A DNA stretch of 64,000 nucleotides from Coprobacter secundus (GCA_000803105.1 JTDA01000015.1:52727-116726); one strand, 5' to 3'; shown: positions 43,665 through 52,377, counted from the first letter of the stretch. Notes: generated from the sequence alone by a model not told the origin. Program-made: numbers and translations.

Positions 43665-43827
43665 AGTGCTTTAATCGATAAGATTCTTAACTTTCAGTTT
43701 CTATTTTGAAGCAACTTCATTATTTATGTATTATTTTAATTTCATTTCAAGAAACGCATCGGCTCTGCATAGATCCTCAAACAAGTTTGAACCTTTGCTC
43801 TCGCCTTGCAGTTTGTTTTAAAATTTC

Positions 43828-45060
43828 TTATTCAAGGCATTCGTCGAGGTCTCGCGTCAATTGTTCTTTGTCCAGATGCTGACCGATAAAAACGATTTTT
43901 TGCATACGGTCGCCGTATTTTTCGTCCCAGTCGCGAAACAATCCCGGTTCTTGGCTCAGAAGTTGGATAAGGTCTTCTTCGGAAGCTGTGGCATACCAAA
44001 GACCTGCTTCAGTTAATTTTTTTTGTATTCCGGCTTGCTCGAAAAGAAATGACATATCCCGGTTGTGGCTGAAGTAACAAACTCCTTTGGCCCGGATGAT
44101 GTTGCGTGGCCATTTTGTGGCAATGAAACGGTCGAACTTGTGTATATCGAATGCCGGGCGGCGGTAGTAGACAAAAGTCCCGATACCATATTCTTCTACT
44201 TCACCACCTTCTGGGTGATGATGGTGATGATGATGGTGGTGCTCGTGCTCTTCTTTTTCTTTTTCGTGTTCATGTTCATGATGGTGGTGCTCGTGGGCTT
44301 TAGCTTCTTTTTCTTCCTCTTCGGTAGCCTGACGCTCTATTTCTCGAATCCATCCTGCCGAGGTTGCTACGCGTTCAAAATTGAACATTTCCGTATGTAT
44401 AATTTTATCGAGGTCTACGTTAGCATAATCGCATTCGATAATTTCGGCTCCGGGTTGTAGTGTATGGATAATTTGTTTGATGCGTTCCAATTCTTCAGGT
44501 TGTACTTCGGAGGCTTTGTTCAACAGGATAATGTTACAAAATTCGATTTGCTGGATGATAAGATTTTCGATGTCTTCTTCGTCAATATTCTTACGAGTCA
44601 GTTCCTTGCCACAGGCGAATTCGCTTTGCAACCGAAGAGCATCTACCACAGTAACGATACAGTCTAAACGGCAGGTACCGAATTGGGTATATTCTTTTCC
44701 CATACGGGGGATGGAACAGATGGTTTGTGCTATGGGTGCCGGTTCGCAAATACCGCTGGCTTCGATAACTATATAGTCGAAACGGTTCATTTTCAGGATG
44801 TCATTGATTTGTTCTATCAAGTCCATCTTCAGTGTACAGCAGATACAGCCGTTCTGGAGAGCCACGAGACTGTCGTCTTTTTTACCCACGATACCACCTT
44901 TCTGTATGAGGTCGGCATCGATATTGACTTCTCCTATATCGTTGACTATTACGGCGAATTTGATACCGCGTTCGTTGGAGAGGATATGGTTGACCAGAGT
45001 TGTTTTTCCACTGCCCAGGTAACCGGTCAGGAGCAATACAGGTACTTCTTTTGTTTTCAT
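43828..45060 (-). CDS. COG0523/CobW-like GTPase with histidine-rich metal loop
   Basis: 410 residues. G3E-family P-loop GTPase: Walker A GYLGSGKT (13-20), metal site Cys72-Ile-Cys74-Cys75 (NGCICCTL), Walker B region YIVIEASGICEP, and NKASE as a guanine-specificity motif (NKxD variant). Between about residues 250 and 285 lies a loop of some 25 histidines with glutamates, followed by a CobW C-terminal domain (FDRFIATKWPRNIIRAKG). Members insert zinc or cobalt into client proteins, often under zinc limitation. No Zur-type palindrome was identified in the upstream 457-base gap. Client unknown; likely a zinc chaperone rather than cobalamin synthesis, as no cob genes are near. Confidence 0.9.
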   Translation of the reverse strand: MKTKEVPVLLLTGYLGSGKTTLVNHILSNERGIKFAVIVNDIGEVNIDADLIQKGGIVGKKDDSLVALQNGCICCTLKMDLIEQINDILKMNRFDYIVIEASGICEPAPIAQTICSIPRMGKEYTQFGTCRLDCIVTVVDALRLQSEFACGKELTRKNIDEEDIENLIIQQIEFCNIILLNKASEVQPEELERIKQIIHTLQPGAEIIECDYANVDLDKIIHTEMFNFERVATSAGWIREIERQATEEEEKEAKAHEHHHHEHEHEKEKEEHEHHHHHHHHHPEGGEVEEYGIGTFVYYRRPAFDIHKFDRFIATKWPRNIIRAKGVCYFSHNRDMSFLFEQAGIQKKLTEAGLWYATASEEDLIQLLSQEPGLFRDWDEKYGDRMQKIVFIGQHLDKEQLTRDLDECLE

Positions 45061-45390
45061 AATTGTATGTGATTTTGTTCTGTAATTATTTCACAGTGTC
45101 ATTCCGAGTCTCTAAATATGTAAAGAGTACGTAGAGATTTGGAATGAGGATAAATCTGTAGAATACAAAAATACGGAATATTTTTAAGAGCTTGTTTGGG
45201 GTCAGTCTAAATTTTCTAATGGAAAAAAATTTTTGTTGTAATGTGCATTTTGTTGTTACACATTTCCAGACCTTCTTTAGGATAGGAGAAAGGTGTATGT
45301 TGCGGTAAGGGGTGCTGCTTAGGTTGTTGTTGCCTGTTGGATTTTGGTGAAAGTTTTTTTTGATTTAGGCAGCTATGTGCGAATATCACA

Positions 45391-45422
45391 CCTCTCTTGC
45401 CTCTTGAAAGAGGCAAGAGAGG
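45391..45422. terminator. Long perfect hairpin in the 45061-45517 gap
   Basis: CCTCTCTTGCCTCTT (45391-45405) and AAGAGGCAAGAGAGG (45408-45422) are perfectly complementary with only two bases between, so about 13 bp can pair around a small loop. On the plus strand AATATTGTTTTTT follows; on the minus strand no T-run follows. It lies 96 bases beyond the stop of the minus-strand beta-helix gene. It may end that transcript or be a small repeat element. The rest of the gap shows no credible gene. Confidence 0.5.
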
Positions 45423-45517
45423 AATATTGTTTTTTATTTGAAAATGACGCTTTATAGTTGTGTTTTTTTTCTCAAGAGAGGATTGGGCATCATCCTTTAG
45501 AAGGCAGGATATTTGTA

Positions 45518-47104
45518 TTATTGCAAAATATCGGCGGGGCTTTTTATAAGTATGCTCTTTTTTCCGGGGGTGATGTCTGATTGTATAAAAATTATATATT
45601 GTCCGGGAGGTAGTTGCGAGAGGTCGGCTTGGTTGTCCCATACGCTTTTTTGCAGGATGAATTGTCCCAAGAGGTTATAAATATATACTGCTTTTGCTTG
45701 TATGTCGGGGTTGAGGCGGATGCTGTTTTGGAAGGGATTGGGGTATATGTCGGCTGTGGGTGATATTTCATTTTTCAGTATAGGCAGGAATTCTCCATCA
45801 TTCTCGTAGGCTCCGACGTCCGGTTTTCCTCTGCGGGGATATCCTCTCTGGTCTGATTGAGGGGCTTGTTCCGTTGTGCCTGCATCGATGGCACAGCTGC
45901 CTTCATTTATAGCAAGGGTGAGCGTAGTACCACCGTTGTTTTGCAAATCATCATCTGCCAGGATGTATTTGCCGGCTACCGATGCAGGTTGTATGACTTT
46001 TTCTTCTTCGTTTACAAGCAAGTTTCCGGTACGGCTGTCGTAATTACCGGTTATATTCATGATAAGACCTTTGTCTGAAGTCCCGGCAACGGTATTGTCC
46101 GTAATGTTGTTTTTGGCTATTTTCAGCTTGGCACTTATCGTATTGCATTGTATAGATGCATATGTATTGCCGAATATCAGGTTGTTGCGCAGAATGACGA
46201 CGTCGTTTAGGGTCTTGAGGTATATGCCGCCGGTCTGATTATCCTTTTGTGCCGTATTTTGGCTAATGGTATTGTTGGTGAATGTGATATTTCTTTCGTC
46301 CTCGGGTGATAACGGTGCTTCAGTCCCTTCCAGACAAATATTGCCTTGTTGGTAGGTCTGGTTTTGGTAGAAAGTGTTGTTTTCTATGATGACGTCTGTT
46401 TGGGATGAGGCATAGATGCGTATGGCTCCTCCGGTATTTACGGCCGAGTTGTTGAGAAACAGGCATTGTTTTATGTTCATTGCCAACGGTTGTTCCTTTG
46501 ACATGGCCAATATAGCTCCGGAGTTTCCTCTTCCTGTGGCATTGTATTCTGCTTTGTTGCCGCTGAATGTGCATTTTTCAAAACCGGCTGTTGCTCCATT
46601 CAAGTAGCAGGCTCCGGCTGTTCCGCAGGAATTGGCTATGAAATCTACATTTTCGCATTTTAAGACAGGGATACCTATTCCTGCATCATCGATTGCGTAT
46701 TGGGCAAAGATAGCTCCGCCGTATTCCGTATTGTCCATATTCCCGTTTTGGAGAGTGATGTTATTCAATCTCAATTCGCAATTTCCGGTCAGATAAAAAT
46801 GTCTGCCGGTCTCGTTGAGTGGTACGTCGAGTATGGCTTTTTCGGGTTGGCTGCATTGTATAGTGACGGTTTTGTCGGGGGGAATGGTATCATTCCTGTG
46901 CGCCAAAGTTCCGGCGACATCGATAATCATACTTAGAGCCGAACATTGTTTTATGGCGAAATGGATGGTTCGGAATGCTTCGTCTTCGGTGACTCCGCAA
47001 CGGGCCAGATCGTCTACTCCGTTTTCCCGTACATAGTATATGATTTGTGACTGTATGGGTATAAAGGTGTATATCAAAATAAAAAATAAAATGGCTTTTT
47101 TCAT
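45518..47104 (-). CDS. Right-handed parallel beta-helix protein with type A C-terminal sorting domain
   Basis: 528 residues with a signal peptide (to about 19). Residues about 100-390 hold beta-helix repeats (NNITLQNGNMDNTEYGGAIF, CTFSGNKAEYN, NNTFYQNQTY, NNTISQNTAQ), then the choice-of-anchor segment LAINEGSCAIDAGT with QRGYPRRGKPDVGAYE. The last 80 residues (DIYPNPFQNSIRL, YIYNLLGQFILQK, LPPGQYIIFIQS) are a type A (T9SS) sorting domain, so export by a type IX secretion system is predicted. It may be a pectate-lyase-like or adhesive surface protein; no catalytic residues were recognised. The start is 12 bases after the stop of the GxGYxYP gene, so they share an operon. Confidence 0.85.
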   Translation of the reverse strand: MKKAILFFILIYTFIPIQSQIIYYVRENGVDDLARCGVTEDEAFRTIHFAIKQCSALSMIIDVAGTLAHRNDTIPPDKTVTIQCSQPEKAILDVPLNETGRHFYLTGNCELRLNNITLQNGNMDNTEYGGAIFAQYAIDDAGIGIPVLKCENVDFIANSCGTAGACYLNGATAGFEKCTFSGNKAEYNATGRGNSGAILAMSKEQPLAMNIKQCLFLNNSAVNTGGAIRIYASSQTDVIIENNTFYQNQTYQQGNICLEGTEAPLSPEDERNITFTNNTISQNTAQKDNQTGGIYLKTLNDVVILRNNLIFGNTYASIQCNTISAKLKIAKNNITDNTVAGTSDKGLIMNITGNYDSRTGNLLVNEEEKVIQPASVAGKYILADDDLQNNGGTTLTLAINEGSCAIDAGTTEQAPQSDQRGYPRRGKPDVGAYENDGEFLPILKNEISPTADIYPNPFQNSIRLNPDIQAKAVYIYNLLGQFILQKSVWDNQADLSQLPPGQYIIFIQSDITPGKKSILIKSPADILQ

Positions 47105-47116
47105 AGTTTCTTTTTC

Positions 47117-48796
47117 TTAGTTATATCGATTTGTTGCTTCTCTGAAAAGTCTGTCAAATTCGTCTAAGGTAACAAAAAGATATCCTTCTTTTTCGAGGGT
47201 GTCTTTGACTATTTTCAATCGTCTTGGCCCGTAATGCCAACTGTAAAACATAACGGGAAGGAAGTTCCCCTCTTTTCCTTGTTCCCGGATTTCTCGTATC
47301 AACCAGTCGGCTGCCGGTTTGTCGTATCGACGGTCGTCATAAGGCCATATTTCGGTTGACCAGCGTGTCAGTATGTGATGTACGCTGGTGTTTGCATTCA
47401 GCATGTCATTTGCATTTTTTCCTGTATATCCGTCGCAACGTCCCATGTCTGACAAAATAGATTTTATCTGTTTTTGGGGCAATATGTAATTCGAGACTGT
47501 ATGCAGGTCTCTTTCGTCCCACATCCGGTTGGGGTGAGAGTACAATCCCAATATGCTTAAGTCCAGTTTTTGCATCAGGGTTGCTGTTTTTTCAAAGTAC
47601 TCAGATAGGGTTTTGTTTCTGTCTTGGGTTTCCGAGGCGTATTGCTCCAATGGATAACAGTAACCGGCTCCGGATATGGAGCAAAAGAAATATTCGTTTG
47701 CTGTGGCCGACCGAAAGAGGTGTTTGAGGTAGCAGGGCATAAGATATTGTACGGCAGGAGTGATTCCTATGCTTATGGGTACTTGTCCCCGTTCCGGCTC
47801 ATCCCATTGCCGTGCCCCTAATCCGTATTGGATGTATCCGATAGCGTCACCGCTTTCTATCATGGTGAGTGCTACATATTTGCGAGTCGGGTCGAATTGT
47901 TTTTTTTCGTTACGTTTGCGTTGTTGCATTTTTATTTCGGAATTTCCTGTACCTGAATGGAAGCTGTAATTTCCTGCCCATGTATTTACGATTGTGAATT
48001 TTCCGTATTTTCCGGCTAATTGTACTCCTTCGTATTCTTCATATCCGCTTTCTGTTGCCGGCCAAAAGCCAATGACCGGTATATTTACCGGAGTTTTTTG
48101 CCATAGGCGGATGATACGATTTTCCATTTCGGGGTTATAGTCCGGGTCTTTTTTTCCAGGTAGCCAGAAGGTCGGTATTCTGAAGCATATGAGATAGTCC
48201 CGGTATATGTCGTGCATTTTTTCATAACCGCATACCGATAGGATAGAGTGGTATTGTTTTGGAAAAATATTTGCCATATACCAGTCGAATGCTTCGCATT
48301 CATTTTTAAAGCCGAAGTCTTTTATATCTTTTATATCCGATATTCCTGCTTGCTCGACTTGGGGAAGTTGACAGGGAGAGATAATGATTCTGTCTTCGAC
48401 CGATGCGATGTTCGATACCAAATTTATGGTCCATGTTTTTTCCGGGTCGTAGATGATGGCTCCGGTGATTTCTTCCTTGTACTGTTTCAATAGTGGCAAC
48501 AGAGCAGAATATTCTGTTTCTTTTTTTATAATTCCTTTTTCTTTGTATAGATTCAGTAGATGGTCCGACAGTCTTTCTCTCAGATAGATACGGGGCTGTT
48601 TACGATTTATTAGCCCTTGCAGGGAGACAGCCAGCAACCGTTCTTCCCGATTCATTTTGTCGTAGTTTATCGAACAGATATTCGGGGCGCAAGGACTGGA
48701 CTGTAAGAGGTATGGCCTGTCTGAGGAATTGTTTTCGGCATACAGGAGTATAGGTATCATGCTCAAGAGAAATATATACCATTTTGTTTCTCTCAT
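47117..48796 (-). CDS. GxGYxYP domain protein (putative glycoside hydrolase), secreted
   Basis: 559 residues with a signal peptide (to about 20). The N-terminal segment NREERLLAVSLQGLINRKQPRIYL is a GxGYxYP N-terminal domain. The defining motif is GAGYCYPL near residue 370, preceded by ALTMIESGDAIGYIQYGL, and DMGRCDGYTG follows. The family is predicted from sequence to be a glycoside hydrolase, but no activity is established that I can cite. It is divergent from the FAD oxidoreductase and upstream of the beta-helix gene. Two paralogues occur at 56007 and 63003, in the SusC/SusD locus, so this may serve a related glycan. Confidence 0.85.
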   Translation of the reverse strand: MRETKWYIFLLSMIPILLYAENNSSDRPYLLQSSPCAPNICSINYDKMNREERLLAVSLQGLINRKQPRIYLRERLSDHLLNLYKEKGIIKKETEYSALLPLLKQYKEEITGAIIYDPEKTWTINLVSNIASVEDRIIISPCQLPQVEQAGISDIKDIKDFGFKNECEAFDWYMANIFPKQYHSILSVCGYEKMHDIYRDYLICFRIPTFWLPGKKDPDYNPEMENRIIRLWQKTPVNIPVIGFWPATESGYEEYEGVQLAGKYGKFTIVNTWAGNYSFHSGTGNSEIKMQQRKRNEKKQFDPTRKYVALTMIESGDAIGYIQYGLGARQWDEPERGQVPISIGITPAVQYLMPCYLKHLFRSATANEYFFCSISGAGYCYPLEQYASETQDRNKTLSEYFEKTATLMQKLDLSILGLYSHPNRMWDERDLHTVSNYILPQKQIKSILSDMGRCDGYTGKNANDMLNANTSVHHILTRWSTEIWPYDDRRYDKPAADWLIREIREQGKEGNFLPVMFYSWHYGPRRLKIVKDTLEKEGYLFVTLDEFDRLFREATNRYN

Positions 48797-48937
48797 GTAA
48801 ATGTTAATATTATAATTAATTAACTATTTTGATGTTCCCATTTATTTTGTTCCAAATATAGTATTAATTTAGAATTAAACATTGTATTTAACATTAAATA
48901 TGACTTTATTTTGTCAATGGATATGAAATAAATATTC

Positions 48938-48945
48938 TATATTTG
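48938..48945 (+). promoter_or_regulatory. Possible -7 element for the FAD oxidoreductase gene
   Basis: TATATTTG fits TAnnTTTG, 31 bases before ATG 48977. The nearest TTG (48911-48913) is 24 bases upstream, longer than the usual 19-21, so the call is moderate. This 180-base gap is divergent with the GxGYxYP gene. Confidence 0.4.
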
Positions 48946-48976
48946 CATATTATTGCAATTAAAATGTTCTTGTCCT

Positions 48977-50359
48977 ATGAAAAATACACGTCGCGATTTT
49001 CTTAAAATGACGACAGCCGGACTGGCCGGGTGTATGATACCTTCTTTGGTAACGGCTACGACGGTTAAAAAGGGAGTTTCTGCCCGCTCTTCAGTATATG
49101 ATTCGGTGCAATATGATGTTGTTGTAGTGGGTGCCGGTGCGTCGGGTATTCCGGCTGCCATTGCCGCTGCTCGTCAAGGGGCGAAAGTGGCATTGGTGGA
49201 GGAGGACTTGTTGCCGGGAGGTGCACCGGTAGACCAGTTTGTGACATATCTGTGTGGTGGCCCGCGAGTGGGTATTTATCTGGAAATGATACAAGGACTG
49301 AATAGCCGTTATTCGAATGATGCTGTTGCGCTTCCCGATTTCGGTGATGGCGGTGATGGTCGCAGTCACTGGTGGCATCCCACAGCGTTTTCCCAGATTC
49401 TGTATGAGATGATTGTGAAAGAGAAGTCGCTTACGCTGATATGCGGAGCTCCGGTAGTGGATGTCGTGGTATCGTCGGGACGTGTTTCGGGAGTACGGGT
49501 ATTCTGGAACGGAAGTATGCAGGAAATATCGGGAAAAATGACGATAGATGCTACGGGTACCGGTCTGGTGGCTGAAATGGCAGGTTGTGAGGTGATGTAT
49601 GGTACCGATGCTCAATCGGATTATAATGAACCTTTCGGTGTAGAGGCTGCGAGCGACAGGGTACAGCCTTGCACGTGGATGATGATAACGAATCGGGTGA
49701 AGGCCGGAGCTGTTTTGCCATATGATGATTTGGAGCGTGTCAGTATATCCGAGGATAAGTATGGTTTTTTGAAAGAGCATCCGGGGTGGGAAGGCCGGGA
49801 TGCCGGTATGTACTTGCATTGGGGGTGGGGAAAGCACTTCGTCGATACCCGAGATCCTCAAGCATTGGCAGAAGCCCAGTGGTATTGCTTGGAGAAGATA
49901 CAAAAGGATTTGAATACGTTACGAAAGGCCGGCTTCTCTGCTGTAATGGCTCCTAAAATCGGAGTTCGTGAGTGCAGACGGATAAAGGGTGAATATATTC
50001 TTACGGCCACCGATTTGAAATCGGGTTTACAGCCAGAGGATAAGATTGCCGATTGTAGTTATTATATGGATGACTGGAGTATGTCTCTGACCAAAGAGCA
50101 AAAGGCAGTGAAGCCTTACGGTATACCTTTCAGGTGCCTTATTCCGGCCGGAGTAGAGGGTTTGTTGCTGGCAGGACGTATCATCAGCGGAACGCATCTG
50201 GCGGCGAGTTCATATCGGGTGCAGCCCATTTGTGCAGCTATCGGAGAGGCAGCAGGCCTTGCGGCGGCGAAAGCTGCGGCATTGAATACTTCGGTTCGCA
50301 ATTTGAACTTTCGAGATATCGGTTGTGAGCTTAAAGGAATTCGAGTGAATAGCTTATAA
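48977..50359 (+). CDS. FAD-dependent oxidoreductase with Tat signal
   Basis: 460 residues from ATG 48977; an earlier in-frame start at 48953 is less likely. The N-terminus has a twin-arginine signal (NTRRDFLKMTTAGLAG). Rossmann motif VVVVGAGASGIPAAIAAARQG is represented by VGAGASGIPAA near residue 52, with LLPGGAPVDQF and the C-terminal GLLLAGRIISGTHLAASSYR, as in the FAD_oxidored family. Predicted folded export across the inner membrane as a flavoprotein. Substrate unknown; families of this type occur beside glycan loci and may oxidise sugars or sugar acids. It is divergent from the GxGYxYP/beta-helix operon. Confidence 0.88.
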   Translation: MKNTRRDFLKMTTAGLAGCMIPSLVTATTVKKGVSARSSVYDSVQYDVVVVGAGASGIPAAIAAARQGAKVALVEEDLLPGGAPVDQFVTYLCGGPRVGIYLEMIQGLNSRYSNDAVALPDFGDGGDGRSHWWHPTAFSQILYEMIVKEKSLTLICGAPVVDVVVSSGRVSGVRVFWNGSMQEISGKMTIDATGTGLVAEMAGCEVMYGTDAQSDYNEPFGVEAASDRVQPCTWMMITNRVKAGAVLPYDDLERVSISEDKYGFLKEHPGWEGRDAGMYLHWGWGKHFVDTRDPQALAEAQWYCLEKIQKDLNTLRKAGFSAVMAPKIGVRECRRIKGEYILTATDLKSGLQPEDKIADCSYYMDDWSMSLTKEQKAVKPYGIPFRCLIPAGVEGLLLAGRIISGTHLAASSYRVQPICAAIGEAAGLAAAKAAALNTSVRNLNFRDIGCELKGIRVNSL

Positions 50360-50423
50360 TGTTTACAACAATTGCAATTTTCCAGTCTTCCTCGTTCCAG
50401 AGGGGGGACTGTATACATGAAAA

Positions 50424-50561
50424 CAAAAAAATATTATCCGGTCATCTTTGTGTTTTTTTCGGTCTTTTTCCCGTTTTCACTCGTCAGATAGCCCGCTTCC
50501 TTCTTGTAAAAACAAAAAACATCCTCGAAAGAAACTCTCAAACCTACCCCGAGTAAAATTA
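50424..50561 (+). repeat. Interspersed ~140-bp intergenic repeat, copy C
   Basis: Third copy, same direction: ATCCGGTCATCTTTG, CCCGTTTTCACTCGTCAGAT, ACATCCTCGAAAGAAACTCT and CCCCGAGTAAAATT. The arms around CCGTTTTCAC (50471-50480) and GTAAAAAC (50506-50513) are imperfectly complementary. It lies 64 bases after the FAD gene stop and before the integrase remnant. Confidence 0.75.
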
Positions 50562-50714
50562 GACAAGTTTATAAAGTATGGATTGTAGAAAAAACTAAAA
50601 ACTAATCAATTAAAAATAAATACGCTGTATAATAAGTAATTACATTATATTTATATCTTCGCTTGTTTTGCTTGTTTATTGTTGCTTGGTTCTTTTTTGG
50701 TACATTTTTGTTCT

Positions 50715-50883
50715 CACGAGCCGGCACACGTTAGCGACGATGATGCTGACGCTCGGTGCAGACCTCTACACCACCTCGAAATTGCTTGGTCATGCCGATG
50801 TGAAGATGACACAAGTGTATGCCAAAATCATCAATCAGAAAAAGGATGATGCGGTCAACTTGGTGAACGGATTGTTCGGCTAA
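50715..50883 (+). pseudogene. Tyrosine recombinase (integrase) C-terminal remnant
   Basis: The frame from about 50715 reads SRHTLATMMLTLGADLYTTS, KLLGHADVKMTQVYAKI and ends VNLVNGLFG. It holds the last part of the catalytic site: Arg-His, LLGH and the tyrosine nucleophile (QVYAKI). The catalytic first Arg box and DNA-binding domains are missing, so it is dead. Base composition is visibly GC-richer than the AT-rich flanks, a sign of transfer. It indicates a lost integrative element, next to the DUF4143 ATPase. Confidence 0.82.
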
Positions 50884-50978
50884 AGTTTATCGACCGCGCG
50901 TGCATATATAATGCCACAATAGTGCAATTTTCGAAACTGTTACTTTTTGAATCTAGTACAAAGTGTAAAACAATCATA

Positions 50979-51040
50979 CGCCAGATTTCCAATCAAAATA
51001 ATGTCAAATTTCCAAATAATTTTGCGCCAAATTTCCAAAT
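50979..51040 (+). promoter_or_regulatory. Three 16-bp direct repeats at exact 23-bp spacing upstream of the DUF4143 gene
   Basis: CGCCAGATTTCCAATC (50979-50994), TGTCAAATTTCCAAAT (51002-51017) and CGCCAAATTTCCAAAT (51025-51040); the TTTCC cores start at 50986, 51009 and 51032, exactly 23 bases apart. The spacing near two helical turns places them on one DNA face, as expected for a multi-site operator. They end 17 bases before a promoter-like TTTG. Confidence 0.65.
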
Positions 51041-51056
51041 ATATTTTTGAAATTGA

Positions 51057-51086
51057 TTTGGATTACAAAGAAATAAGCTATCTTTA
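51057..51086 (+). promoter_or_regulatory. Probable promoter of the DUF4143 ATPase gene
   Basis: TTTG (51057-51060) and TATCTTTA (51079-51086, one mismatch to TAnnTTTG) are 18 bases apart. A transcript starting a few bases later would leave a very short leader before ATG 51103. Confidence 0.5.
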
Positions 51087-51102
51087 CAGAAAAATGAGGT
51101 GT

Positions 51103-52377
51103 ATGGAATACAAGAATCGAATAGCGGATCAACTTCTGCGTGATAAATTAGAAGCGATGGGTGCTGTATTGATAGAGGGACCTAAGGCTTGTGGCAAAAC
51201 GACCACAGCTGAACAGCAGGCCAAAAGTGTTATCTATATGGATGACCCTACTAAGCAACAGCAATATAGGCAAATGGCTCAAACTAATATTAGCTTTTTG
51301 CTTGAAGGAGAAACTCCGCGTTTGATTGATGAATGGCAGGAAGTTCCTCAATTTTGGGATGCCATTCGATTTGAGGTAGACCATAGAGACGAAGATGGAC
51401 AATTTATGCTTACAGGTTCTGCGGTGCCTGCTGAAGCCAAAGATATTCATCATACAGATACTGGAAGATACGGATGGCTTACCATGCGCCCTATGAGTTT
51501 GTGGGAATCCGGCGACTCTACTGGTGAGATAAGCCTATCAGATTTGTTTCTTGCGCCTGATAAAATAGGAGCTTTGAATAAACTTACATTGCCGATGCTT
51601 GCATTTGTCGTTAGCCGTGGAGGGTGGCCTAAGGCTTTGCAAAAGAAAACAGAAAAGGCGGCACTGTTGCAGGCGACAGAATATTATAAAGCGATAACAA
51701 ATAGCGATATATCACGAGTTGACAATGTAAAACGCGATGCCGAACGGGCAAAGAGAATTATGCGTTCTTATGCCAGACATCAAGGTTCTCAAGCAAGTAT
51801 CGCTACAATCCTTGCCGATATATCAACAAATGAACCAGAGGGTGTCAGTGATGAAACGATAGATTCATATCTTACTGCTTTGCGGAAAATATTTGTAATT
51901 GAGGACATGCCTGCATGGAATCCAAACTTGAGGAGTAAAACTGCTGTTCGTACATCGGATACCAGGTATTATGTCGACCCTTCAGTTGGCGTGGCAGCTC
52001 TTGGGCTAGGTCCTAATGATTTGATTAATGACCTGAATACATTTGGGCTGTTTTTTGAAACAATGTGTATTCGGGATCTTAGGGTTTATGCTGATGCCTT
52101 AGATGGTTCCGTTTATCATTATAGAGACAAGAACGGTTTGGAATGCGATGCTGTGGTACATTTGCGTAATGGCTCGTATGGTCTTATTGAAATAAAATTG
52201 GGTGGAGAAAAGTTGATTGAGGATGGTGCAAAAACATTAACGGCACTTTCAAATATTATAGACACCTCCAAAATGAAAGCCCCTGCTTTTTGTATGGTAC
52301 TGACAGGTGTTGGCGATTTTGCCTATAAACGAACAGATGGAGTCTATGTGGTGCCTATTGGATGCTTGAAAAATTAA
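51103..52377 (+). CDS. AAA ATPase with DUF4143 domain
   Basis: About 424 residues from ATG 51103 (MEYKNRIADQLL); ATG 51094 is three codons earlier, and a frame opening at 50947 runs through the promoter and repeats and is rejected. Walker A-like loop EGPKACGKTTTA near residue 30, Walker B LIDEWQEVPQFWD near 80, and arginine/sensor segment FMLTGSAVPAEA. The C-terminal DUF4143 domain (RYYVDPSVGVAALG, LFFETMCIRDLRVYAD, GLECDAVVHLRNGSYGLIEI) resembles a PD-(D/E)xK nuclease fold: Asp, Glu and Lys align as D-A-V ... E-I-K. The role of this widespread family is not known; it is common in islands of Bacteroidota. Confidence 0.88.
   Translation: MEYKNRIADQLLRDKLEAMGAVLIEGPKACGKTTTAEQQAKSVIYMDDPTKQQQYRQMAQTNISFLLEGETPRLIDEWQEVPQFWDAIRFEVDHRDEDGQFMLTGSAVPAEAKDIHHTDTGRYGWLTMRPMSLWESGDSTGEISLSDLFLAPDKIGALNKLTLPMLAFVVSRGGWPKALQKKTEKAALLQATEYYKAITNSDISRVDNVKRDAERAKRIMRSYARHQGSQASIATILADISTNEPEGVSDETIDSYLTALRKIFVIEDMPAWNPNLRSKTAVRTSDTRYYVDPSVGVAALGLGPNDLINDLNTFGLFFETMCIRDLRVYADALDGSVYHYRDKNGLECDAVVHLRNGSYGLIEIKLGGEKLIEDGAKTLTALSNIIDTSKMKAPAFCMVLTGVGDFAYKRTDGVYVVPIGCLKN

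Noticed and set aside
45216..45641. 141-codon minus-strand frame
   Set aside because: Overlaps the beta-helix gene end and spans the palindrome; Lys/Gln/His-rich content without domain motifs.
50947..51102. N-terminal extension of the DUF4143 ATPase
   Set aside because: It translates the 23-bp repeats and promoter region; the family start is MEYKNRIA.
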